A DNA stretch of 64,000 nucleotides, taken from NCBI RefSeq assembly GCF_008930665.1, contig NZ_PQMG01000001.1:1-64000 (forward strand), written 5' to 3'. Of this stretch, positions 53,675 to 64,000 are shown piece by piece; position 1 is the first letter of the stretch, and every line of letters starts with the position of its first letter. The stretch comes from Corynebacterium sp. 74A (GTDB lineage Bacteria > Actinomycetota > Actinomycetes > Mycobacteriales > Mycobacteriaceae). The translations under genes and the position numbers were made by a program. Under the pieces are notes generated by a model. The model searched no databases, had not been told where the DNA came from, and saw nothing but the letters and a program-made list of their open reading frames with translations.

Positions 53675-54225
53675 TACTGAGATTCAGGGCTATCGCTATC
53701 GTTGCTCGGGCCGTTGCTGCGGCCCTTGTTCTGGCCGCTATTCGGGATGTCGAAATCGCCGGGATTGACGTTTTCTGTCCACTTCTTGATTTCTTCTTCG
53801 TCGATCACCGGCGCGAAAGAGCCATAGGTGCCGCGCTTTTGGGTCATCGTGAAGGTCTTAACGCTCAGCTTATCCAGGCGCGCCATGGTGGTGCGCGCCA
53901 TGACCCGTCGGATCACCGCGCGGGTGGGCGGCAGAATGCAGAGCAAACCGGTGATGGAGGTGATGTATCCGGGCAGAGCGACGCCCACCAAACCGGCGAA
54001 GAGCAGGCCATAGTCCCCTACCACCTGACCGGGGCGGGCCGCCGTAGGGTTGCTGGCGGCGCGGCGCACGATCGCGCGCATCTCATAGTTGGCGAACACA
54101 AAGCCGAGGATGAACAGCAGGCCAAGGAGCAGAATCGCCCAGCCGAAACCAATCCACCTACCGACGAGGTAGAAGGCGAGGATCTCGCCGACGATGTACA
54201 GGGGGAAAAGTAGTCCTAAACGCAC
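53674..54225 (-). CDS. fxsA: FxsA family membrane protein
   Basis: 183 aa from GTG 54225. RLGLLFPLYIVGEILAFYLVGRWIGFGWAILLLGLLFILGF and the later LFAGLVGVALPGYITSITGLLCILPPTR are the FxsA signature. The C-terminus is charged and cytosolic. The GTG lies about 8 bases behind a TAGACT box, suggesting a leaderless start. FxsA in E. coli is known for affecting phage T7 exclusion; its normal role is unknown. Confidence 0.87.
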   Translation of the reverse strand: MRLGLLFPLYIVGEILAFYLVGRWIGFGWAILLLGLLFILGFVFANYEMRAIVRRAASNPTAARPGQVVGDYGLLFAGLVGVALPGYITSITGLLCILPPTRAVIRRVMARTTMARLDKLSVKTFTMTQKRGTYGSFAPVIDEEEIKKWTENVNPGDFDIPNSGQNKGRSNGPSNDSDSPESQ

Positions 54226-54320
54226 GGTGGTCGAGTCTACCTGAGCCTCGGGGCACACGGGTGAAGCCAAGCGCGCACGCCGCTACCCTCGTGGCGCCTC
54301 CGGGCGGCAGAGACGAGAAC

Positions 54321-54360
54321 ACCCTCCCGCGGCACTGCGTGGGCAGATGCTCGGGAGGGT
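54321..54360 (-). terminator. Hairpin after cobN
   Basis: ACCCTCCCG (54321-54329) pairs with CGGGAGGGT (54352-54360), just beyond the cobN stop on the minus strand. No clear T-run; moderate support. Confidence 0.55.
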
Positions 54361-54371
54361 GGCTGGTGCGG

Positions 54372-57992
<3,621 letters not shown>

Positions 57993-58031
57993 GGAGAAGA
58001 TGACTCGCTTTCATCGTGTGTGGGTGTGCGC

Positions 58032-58150
58032 GCCCACGCGAACAATGGGGGTACGACAGCGGCAGCGGCCTTGAGGTCTGGCTATCACAGTGGCGCGACC
58101 GCGACCGGAGTTGCACCGGTTTCCCAAGACACTGACTGTGACCTAACCCT
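58032..58150 (-). ncRNA. Cobalamin riboswitch upstream of cobN
   Basis: On the minus strand the leader holds the conserved B12 riboswitch core: GGGAA-ACCGGTG-CAA-CTCCGGT followed by GTCGCGCCACTGTGA, and then a GC-rich hairpin (GGCCGCTGCCGCTGTC region) about 90 bases before the cobN ATG. Binding of adenosylcobalamin should reduce cobN expression. Ends are approximate. Confidence 0.92.
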
Positions 58151-58177
58151 ACACATATGTGATGTGTCTCAAGGGCA

Positions 58178-59494
58178 CTAGCCGGTCGATCTACCGCAAG
58201 TTTTTTTCTCTGCGCCATAGAGATGACTGCACAGCCACTGGGCATGACGACGCATCGTTAAGGCATAGGTGCCAAAGTGGCCCACAGTGAAGTGAAAGAT
58301 GGTGGGCAAAAAGGCATACACTCGATAATCCAGAAACTCCGGGCTGAGCCTGGCCCAGCCGCGCGCCACTTCCTCTACCTGTGGGAAAGGGATCACATCG
58401 TCATAGCGGTTGCCCCACAATAGCGTGGGGTGATGCAGCGGCTGGGTGCCTAAACGATGCCGCTCCAGTTCGGCGGTGAGCGCCGCAGACTCATCAAGAC
58501 TGGCGCTGAGGCGTTGGTCATTCGTAGTCCAGTGCCTACTACCACGCCAGCCGCCGCGCAGTGCCGCGCCGAAGGCAGAGAGCAGCGCTGTGGCCCGGAT
58601 CTGTTCCAGTCCGTAGTCACTGACATTCGCCAACGCCGCACGCACCGTCTCCGGATGGGAGGTATAAAAACCGAGCACGGCAAAGGAAACAATGCCGGTG
58701 AGAGTGTGGTGATCCACAAAGCGCAATACCTTCACGAGGTCCGAGGGCGGTGCCCCCACCACCGCCGCGCGTGGCCGCGGCTCAGCTGTAGCGGCCAGTT
58801 CGCAGGCCTTGCCTACGGCTCCCCCGCCCTGAGAAAATCCCCACCACCCCACCGGGGCGGCTGCGGGAAAGAAATGGCTACTGCAGGCGCGGACGGCGTC
58901 GATAAGCGCATAACCGCAGGCGATGTTGTTAGCGTAGAGCTGAATGCCGGTGCGTGGATCGCGGGGATAATCGATGACCACTACCCCCATGCCGCGGGAG
59001 ACAAAATGATTGATCACCGGCAGCTCATAGGCAAAGATCACATCCTCGATACGGCGGCCGCGGCGCCGCACCGCCCAGCCGACCGGCGCCGACTGCGAGG
59101 GGTCAGAGGAGGCCCCCATGCCCTGGGTGGAGGGAGCAAACGCCACCACTGGGCGCGGCCCAGGCCCCGTCCACGGGCGCAACGGGCGGATATACAAACC
59201 CGTGGCGGGAATGACACGGCCGGTCGAATCGTCGGTGGTATAGCTAAAACGCCAGCTGCGCGCCGGGATAGCACGCCCACCCACCCCGACAGTGGAGGTG
59301 GGTTGGGCATCAATGAGGACTCCTCGCACATCCGGGTGAGGCTGGGTGCGCACCTCGACCGCAGGGGCGGCAGGCGGCCGCCGGAGCGCATGGCCAACCA
59401 GACCGGCCACCACCCGCAGCTGCGCGGCCACTCCCCGCCCCGCAGGCATGCTGCGCCGCCGCTGCTCGCTAGGAGGAGACTGAGGATCATCCAT
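58178..59494 (-). CDS. Secretory-lipase (LIP) family alpha/beta hydrolase
   Basis: 438 aa. The nucleophile elbow GFSQGGGA, the preceding GMGVVVIDYPRDP and LYANNIACGYALIDAVRA, and LLWGNRYDDVIPFPQVEE plus a late FHFTVGHFG (His) match the LIP secretory lipase family. Corynebacterial members are usually exported, but here no clear signal peptide is seen: the N-terminus is Pro/Arg-rich with only a weak hydrophobic stretch. ATG 59494 gives the best frame, with a TATCCT box shortly before. It is divergent from the next gene. Confidence 0.82.
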   Translation of the reverse strand: MDDPQSPPSEQRRRSMPAGRGVAAQLRVVAGLVGHALRRPPAAPAVEVRTQPHPDVRGVLIDAQPTSTVGVGGRAIPARSWRFSYTTDDSTGRVIPATGLYIRPLRPWTGPGPRPVVAFAPSTQGMGASSDPSQSAPVGWAVRRRGRRIEDVIFAYELPVINHFVSRGMGVVVIDYPRDPRTGIQLYANNIACGYALIDAVRACSSHFFPAAAPVGWWGFSQGGGAVGKACELAATAEPRPRAAVVGAPPSDLVKVLRFVDHHTLTGIVSFAVLGFYTSHPETVRAALANVSDYGLEQIRATALLSAFGAALRGGWRGSRHWTTNDQRLSASLDESAALTAELERHRLGTQPLHHPTLLWGNRYDDVIPFPQVEEVARGWARLSPEFLDYRVYAFLPTIFHFTVGHFGTYALTMRRHAQWLCSHLYGAEKKTCGRSTG

Positions 59495-59512
59495 GCCAGA
59501 TAGGATAAACCC

Positions 59513-59989
59513 ATGTCTGAATTTGACCAGAACATTGCTCTCGGGAGGGAGCTTTTCGGCGACACCCTCGATAGCTATGAACGCAGCGCGGAGTCCCTGT
59601 TGGAGTCCTGGGACCAAGACTTCAGCGATGCCGCGCTCAAGGAGCTCGACCAGATTCTGCTGCGCGCTTATGGTCTCGAGAGCGACTACGCAGATAAGGT
59701 TCTCGGCGCGTTGGGATTGCCCGTTCCCGAGGAGGCGGAGTATGTGACCATGCTGCTCGGCCAGGCCCTCGTGGCCACCGGGCAGTGGGAGTGGGCGCTC
59801 GTGTGGGCGCCGCCGAAGATCCCCGGCGAGATCACCTTCACCTACTGCCTCGCCTGCGCCGACCATGAGCAGCTGCTCTTTCCTGGGTCTTGGGTAAAAA
59901 TGGCCGTATTCGGCACCGCCCCCGAGGAGCCGCTCGTCGCCGCGCCGGGGCTGGCATGGGCTCTGGGCTCGGCACGGGACTATCTTTAA
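59513..59989 (+). CDS. Conserved hypothetical protein just upstream of cobG
   Basis: 158 aa, acidic and alpha/beta in appearance (ESWDQDFSDAALKELDQILLRAYGLESDYADK, GQALVATGQWEWALVWAPP). No domain is recognised. It ends 4 bases before cobG, so it is surely in the same transcript, which could hint at a role with cobalamin synthesis or be chance. The start lies 18 bases from the divergent lipase start, giving a very compact divergent promoter. Confidence 0.72.
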   Translation: MSEFDQNIALGRELFGDTLDSYERSAESLLESWDQDFSDAALKELDQILLRAYGLESDYADKVLGALGLPVPEEAEYVTMLLGQALVATGQWEWALVWAPPKIPGEITFTYCLACADHEQLLFPGSWVKMAVFGTAPEEPLVAAPGLAWALGSARDYL

Positions 59990-59993
59990 AGCT

Positions 59994-61214
59994 ATGGAGA
60001 AGTTCGATCACATCCCCTCTGTCGCCGACACGCTCGGTCTTGGCAATCGCCAACGCGGTGATGGCTGCCCTGGCGCGTTGAAGATGCATGAGGCCGCCGA
60101 TGGGTTCATCGGTCGCATCCGCATCGCCGGTGGTCGCGCCAGCTCGGAGCATCTTGCAGCGCTCGCCCACCTTGCCGAGGAGCATGGCGATGGCGATATT
60201 CACGTCACCACCCGCGGCAACGTCCAAATCCGCGGTATCCGCCAACGCGAGGCGTTTTCCTCGGCGGTGTGCGAACTCGGCCTCTTACCGAGCATCGCCC
60301 ACGACAAGATCCGCAATATCATCGCCTCTCCCCTCTCCCGCGACCTCGACGCGCTCGTCGCCGACCTCGATCGCGGGCTCCTGGCCAGCGAGGAAGTCAC
60401 CGGCCTCTCCGGCCGTACTCTCTTTGGCCTCGATGGCGGCGACGGGGGCATCACCGCCCAGCACCCCGACTTCGGCATCCAACTGATCTCGCCGCGCGAG
60501 GCCATCGTGATCCTCGGTGGTCTCCCCACTGCCCTCTCGGTGCTTATCGACGCCGCCCCGCAGGTCCTCATCCACGCCGCTGAACAGTGGCAACGAATCC
60601 GCGGTGAGTGCTGGCGCGTGCAGGAAAGCCCAGAGTTGCGTGCCCAGCTGCTCGACTATCTGGCGGAGCTGCCCGAGTGCAGCCCCACGCGAGAGACCGT
60701 GCAGCTGACTAAGCGGGCCAAAGCCGAGGACGCCCCCATCGGCTGGCTGGAGCGCAGCGATGGCCGGGTGGATCTCGGCGCCTCCTTGCCTTTTGGCGTC
60801 CTCAGCGCCCGAGTGGCGCTGATGCTGGCGGCTAGCGACAAACCCGTTCGTATTACTCCGTGGGCCGGCGTGGTGGTGTGCGATCTCGACGAAGACGAAG
60901 CCGAGGCCGCGGCTAAGGTGCTTGCTCCTCAAGGGCTGGTATTTGACCGCCACTCCCCATGGCTGCGGGTCAGCGCCTGCACCGGGCTTCCCGGGTGCAG
61001 CAAATCCCGCAGCGATGTGCGCGGCGATGCCCTGAGCGCGATCCGCACCCAGGCCCTGCCCGATCCCTCCACCGCCGACGCGGTGCACTTCTCCGGCTGC
61101 GAACGCCGTTGTGGGCACCCCTTGCACAATTACTGGGACTATGTGGCCGAAAGCGATGGTGACTATGACGTCACCGTCGCCAGCGGCACTCCCGCTACCG
61201 CGCGCACCTTCTAA
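59994..61214 (+). CDS. cobG: Precorrin-3B synthase CobG
   Basis: 406 aa. A nitrite/sulfite-reductase-like duplicated fold, with HVTTRGNVQIRGI and the Fe-S/siroheme-type cysteines CTGLPGCSKSRSD and SGCERRCGHP (C-x5-C and C-x3-C). CobG is the oxygen-dependent monooxygenase that makes precorrin-3B, so the pathway here is the aerobic one. cobH follows 22 bases downstream. Confidence 0.94.
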   Translation: MEKFDHIPSVADTLGLGNRQRGDGCPGALKMHEAADGFIGRIRIAGGRASSEHLAALAHLAEEHGDGDIHVTTRGNVQIRGIRQREAFSSAVCELGLLPSIAHDKIRNIIASPLSRDLDALVADLDRGLLASEEVTGLSGRTLFGLDGGDGGITAQHPDFGIQLISPREAIVILGGLPTALSVLIDAAPQVLIHAAEQWQRIRGECWRVQESPELRAQLLDYLAELPECSPTRETVQLTKRAKAEDAPIGWLERSDGRVDLGASLPFGVLSARVALMLAASDKPVRITPWAGVVVCDLDEDEAEAAAKVLAPQGLVFDRHSPWLRVSACTGLPGCSKSRSDVRGDALSAIRTQALPDPSTADAVHFSGCERRCGHPLHNYWDYVAESDGDYDVTVASGTPATARTF

Positions 61215-61236
61215 CCCCGAGAGGAAACCCTGTCAG

Positions 61237-61881
61237 GTGTACACCTACGAAACAGACGGCAACGAGATTTACCGGCAGTCCTTCGCCATGATCCGCGAGG
61301 AATCCGATCTCTCCCCCTTCGATAAAGAGCAGTCCCAGGTGGCGGTGCGCATGATCCACGCCGCCGGTGCCACCGATCTTGCAGCAGATATCGAGTTCTC
61401 TGCGGGACTTGTCCCCGCCGCGCGAGAGGCACTACGCAGCGGAGCTCCCATCATTAGCGATGTGAACATGGTGCGCTCAGGCGTGACGCGCACCCGGCTG
61501 CCCGCGGACAACGATGTTGTCTGCATGTTGCGCGATGAGGAGACCGTAGAGCTTGCCCGCAGCAGAGGAACTACGCGCTCTGCCGCGGCCGTGGAACGCT
61601 GGGAGCCGATCCTCGAAGGCGCCGTGGTGGCCATTGGTAACGCCCCCACCGCACTATTCCACCTGCTCAACTGGCTCGCCGAGGATTCTCAGCGACCTCG
61701 CCCAGCAGCCGTGCTCGGCATTCCCGTCGGTTTCGTCGGCGCCGCCGAATCCAAGGTGGCCCTAGCGGAGTCCGCTGCCGATCTCGGAATCGAGTTCCTC
61801 ACCGTTCATGGCCGCCGCGGCGGCTCTGCCATCACCTGCGCCGCCCTAAACGCCCTAGCCACCGAGAAGGAGATCATCTAA
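61237..61881 (+). CDS. cobH: Precorrin-8X methylmutase CobH
   Basis: 214 aa. The catalytic His is in VRMIHAAGATDLA, and PIISDVNMVRSGVTRTRLP and VVAIGNAPTALFHLL are CobH signatures. It moves the C-11 methyl to C-12 to give hydrogenobyrinate. GTG 61237 is chosen as start because the conserved domain begins with YRQSFAMIREE shortly after; AGAGG at about 61220 is a bit far. cobIJ follows 2 bases after the stop. Confidence 0.93.
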   Translation: MYTYETDGNEIYRQSFAMIREESDLSPFDKEQSQVAVRMIHAAGATDLAADIEFSAGLVPAAREALRSGAPIISDVNMVRSGVTRTRLPADNDVVCMLRDEETVELARSRGTTRSAAAVERWEPILEGAVVAIGNAPTALFHLLNWLAEDSQRPRPAAVLGIPVGFVGAAESKVALAESAADLGIEFLTVHGRRGGSAITCAALNALATEKEII

Positions 61882-61883
61882 CC

Positions 61884-63404
61884 GTGGCTTCCGGAACACT
61901 CATCGGCATCGGGGTCGGCCCCGGTGATCCCGAACTACTGACCCTCAAGGCCGTCGCCACGTTGAAGCAGGCCGATGTGGTGGTCTATCACGCCGGTCCG
62001 AAGCGCAGTTCGACCGCGCGAGCCATCGCCGCCGACTACCTGCCCGAGGACTGTGAAGAGGAACTGCTCGCCTACCCAGTGACCACTGGGATTACCAACC
62101 ACCCCGGCGGCTACGCCGGGGCCATGGCCGAGTTCTATAGCGAGGCCGCCGAAAGGCTCAGCGCGCATCTCGCTGCCGGCAAGACTGTGGTGGTGCTCAG
62201 CCTGGGCGATCCCATGCTCTACTCCTCGTATCAGCACCTGCACCGCCTGTTGGCGAGCGACTTTAAGGCAAAAATCATTCCCGGTATCCCGTCTATTACC
62301 GCCTCCGCTGATGCCTTGGGGCTTCCCCTCGCCGAGGCCGAGGACATACTCGCTGTGCTGCCCGCCACCGTGGGCGTGGAAAACCTCAAGCGTGCACTGA
62401 GCACCGCCGATACAGCCGTGATCATGAAGTTGGGCCGCACCTTCACCGCCGTCCGAGACGCCTTGGAGGCCACCGGCCGGCTGGAGGACTCCTATATCGT
62501 CTCCCGCGCCAGCATGGAAGGCCAGCGCATCCTGCCCGTGCTCGAGGCTGATCCGGAGAATATTCCCTACTTCTCCTGCGTTGTGGTGCCCAGCCAGCGT
62601 CAAGGCTTTGTGCTTGAGGATCAACAGCCCTCCCATGGTGAGGTGGTAGTGCTGGGACTCGGCCCAGGCGACTCTGCGTGGACCACTCCCGAGACGTCAT
62701 GGGAGCTTGCCAGAGCCACCGATGTGGTGGGCTACTCCACCTATGTGCGGCGGGTGTCGCAGCGGGCCGGACAGCGCCAGCATCTCTCCGATAACAAGGT
62801 GGAAGCCGAGCGCGCCGCTATGGCCCTCGACTTGGCGAAGGAAGGCAAGCGCGTGGCCGTGGTCAGCTCCGGTGATCCGGGAGTATTCGCCATGGCCTCA
62901 GCGGTGCTCGATGTAGCCCAAGACCCGCAATGGGCCGATGTGTCGGTGCGGGTCGTGCCGGGAATGACCGCAGCGCAGGCTGTGGCATCGCGCGTCGGCG
63001 CCCCTTTGGGGCATGACTTCGGCATGATCTCCTTGTCCGACCGACTAAAACCGTGGGAGGTTATCGAGAAGCGGATCCGCGCACTCGCCTCCGCCGACAT
63101 GGCCTTCGCGGTATATAACCCGGCATCGAAGACTCGTCGCGAACAGGTGGCGAAACTCGCCGAGATCGTCGGTGAGTACCAGTCGCCCGAGCTGCCGGTG
63201 ATCGTCGCCCGCGCCGTGGGCTCCGAGCAGGAACGGGTGCAGGTGACTACGCTCCGCGACTTCGACCCAGAGATCGTGGACATGCGCACTATGGTGATTA
63301 TCGGCGCCTCCACCACCACCGTGTATCGTGGCGGGCCGGAGAAGGCCACGAGGGTGTTTACCTCTCGCCGCTACGCCACCCAGGACCCGTTGAATCTGTT
63401 TTAG
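61884..63404 (+). CDS. cobIJ: Fused precorrin-2 C20- and precorrin-3B C17-methyltransferase CobIJ
   Basis: 506 aa in two tetrapyrrole-methylase domains. Residues 1-245 are CobI (LIGIGVGPGDPELLTLKA, VVVLSLGDPMLYSSYQ). Residues about 252-506 are CobJ (VVLGLGPGDSAWTTPE, VAVVSSGDPGVFAMASAVLDV, FAVYNPASKTRREQ). The same fusion is known from M. tuberculosis. It provides two methylations of the aerobic pathway flanking the CobG step. Start is GTG 61884, with the cobH stop 2 bases before. Confidence 0.95.
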   Translation: MASGTLIGIGVGPGDPELLTLKAVATLKQADVVVYHAGPKRSSTARAIAADYLPEDCEEELLAYPVTTGITNHPGGYAGAMAEFYSEAAERLSAHLAAGKTVVVLSLGDPMLYSSYQHLHRLLASDFKAKIIPGIPSITASADALGLPLAEAEDILAVLPATVGVENLKRALSTADTAVIMKLGRTFTAVRDALEATGRLEDSYIVSRASMEGQRILPVLEADPENIPYFSCVVVPSQRQGFVLEDQQPSHGEVVVLGLGPGDSAWTTPETSWELARATDVVGYSTYVRRVSQRAGQRQHLSDNKVEAERAAMALDLAKEGKRVAVVSSGDPGVFAMASAVLDVAQDPQWADVSVRVVPGMTAAQAVASRVGAPLGHDFGMISLSDRLKPWEVIEKRIRALASADMAFAVYNPASKTRREQVAKLAEIVGEYQSPELPVIVARAVGSEQERVQVTTLRDFDPEIVDMRTMVIIGASTTTVYRGGPEKATRVFTSRRYATQDPLNLF

Positions 63405-63425
63405 AGCCTGATTCCGCAATAATGA

Positions 63426-63462
63426 AGCCGGCTGCGCACCTCTCAGGGTGCTGCAGCCGGCT
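63426..63462. terminator. Hairpin between cobIJ and the convergent last gene
   Basis: AGCCGGCTG (63426-63434) pairs with CAGCCGGCT (63454-63462), extended by GCACC/GGGTGC inside. No long T-run. Its position between convergent genes suits a shared terminator. Confidence 0.7.
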
Positions 63463-63488
63463 GTGCTGTGTGGCGAAGCAATAAGGGC

Positions 63489-64000
63489 CTAGTTTTTCTT
63501 CGATTCCTGGCGCTTGTCTGGGGTTTGGCGAGCCCACGTGCCGATGGGGCCGGCCACACGCGGAGTTTGTTTGCCCAGTAAGGCGCGTTTATTCGCGTCC
63601 TTTTCCTCTGGCGCAAGTACAGAGATGACGGGCCCCTTCCCCTGTGCCTTAGGGTTGCGGCCCCCAGCGGGGCCGAACGCCGCCATGGGGCCGCGACCAG
63701 GGCTGGGCTTGCTGTTGCTTGTATTCTGCCCCAGCACCGCCGGCGGTGGCGTGGCGGCACCGCGTGGCGACGCCGTCGTGTTCGGGGAGTGATTCGGAGT
63801 AGAAGTAGCCGCGGGAGGGATCAGCGGCTGAGCAGAGCGTGCCAAGGGGGCCGGCCCTGCCCCACTGCTACTACGCAGGGGCGCACCTGGTGCGGAGAAC
63901 CCAGCGTGCCGGGACGTAGTGGATGTCACCCCGCGGGCCGAGCCGGTGGCGTGTGGCACCGCTCCGAGTGGCTGCACTGGGCTGGTTGCGGTGTGGCGGC
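63489..64000 (-). CDS. C-terminal part of an unrecognised Pro/Ser/Ala-rich protein (runs off the window)
   Basis: The frame is open from the stop at 63489 to the window edge, so the true start probably lies beyond 64000. The visible 170 residues are low complexity (Pro, Ser, Ala, Thr, Gly) and then basic (KDANKRALLGKQTPRVAG, ARQTPDKRQESKKN). No domain is seen. One exact copy of the 11-mer repeat lies in it at 63867-63877. Confidence 0.6.
   Translation of the reverse strand, partial: RHTATSPVQPLGAVPHATGSARGVTSTTSRHAGFSAPGAPLRSSSGAGPAPLARSAQPLIPPAATSTPNHSPNTTASPRGAATPPPAVLGQNTSNSKPSPGRGPMAAFGPAGGRNPKAQGKGPVISVLAPEEKDANKRALLGKQTPRVAGPIGTWARQTPDKRQESKKN

Overview
The window looks like a chromosomal segment of a high-GC Corynebacterium. 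The evidence is a set of corynebacterial hallmark genes in the C. glutamicum order: nadK-recN-steA-steB, a Nudix hydrolase, xerD, the ParA-like gene pldP, scpA, a sulfurtransferase, scpB, rluB-cmk-der, then secA2-odhI-ftsR, a DUF151 nuclease and a MerR gene, then gnd, ndh, ufaA and the ppm1/lnt pair. I do not assign a species. It opens on the 3' end of a 5S rRNA with its terminator.

Layout. 0.3-13.8 kb: plus-strand housekeeping block (TPR protein, HAD phosphatase, tlyA, nadK, recN, steA/steB, Nudix, xerD, pldP, scpA, rhodanese, scpB). 13.9-16.1 kb: bioA-bioD placed between scpB and rluB, with a possible BioQ-type operator. 16-19.6 kb: rluB, cmk, der and a terminator. 19.6-22.5 kb: minus-strand PASTA-like membrane protein, tRNA-Pro(GGG), a YchJ/UPF0225 protein and a hydrolase-OsmC fusion whose OsmC part has lost its cysteines. 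22.7-28.1 kb: secA2, odhI, ftsR, a DUF151 nuclease and a MerR regulator. 28.2-35.9 kb: mainly minus-strand VWA lipoprotein-like protein, a predicted DNA glycosylase, two CNNM/CBS membrane proteins, a DEAD-box helicase and gnd. 36-39.3 kb: thioesterase, methyltransferase, a frameshifted cyclase and a serine-type transporter.

39.5-43 kb holds the most striking locus, a pyruvate formate-lyase operon in which the enzyme is split. PflB (702 aa) stops just before the glycyl-radical domain. That domain is encoded by its own 83-aa gene, followed by pflA. 43.3-46.5 kb: type II NADH dehydrogenase and a cyclopropane-synthase-like protein whose SAM motif is degenerate. 46.5-47.9 kb: a minus-strand cluster of three tiny proteins (38, 48 and 109 aa) and one exported protein. 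They resemble corynebacterial small outer-membrane (PorA/PorH/ProtX-type) proteins in size and character. About 1.4 kb without convincing genes follows.

49.4-54.3 kb: YceI protein with a small membrane partner, zinc-finger protein, rbpA, ppm1, lnt and fxsA, covering transcription and lipoglycan/lipoprotein synthesis. 54.4-63.4 kb: an aerobic cobalamin pathway segment, with cobN under a cobalamin riboswitch on the minus strand and cobG-cobH-cobIJ on the plus strand. A secretory-lipase-family gene lies between them. The window ends inside an unrecognised Pro/Ser-rich minus-strand gene.

A further window-wide signal is the 11-mer TGCGTAGTAGC, present six times exactly where about 0.03 would be expected by chance. 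All calls come from reading the sequence; no database search was run.
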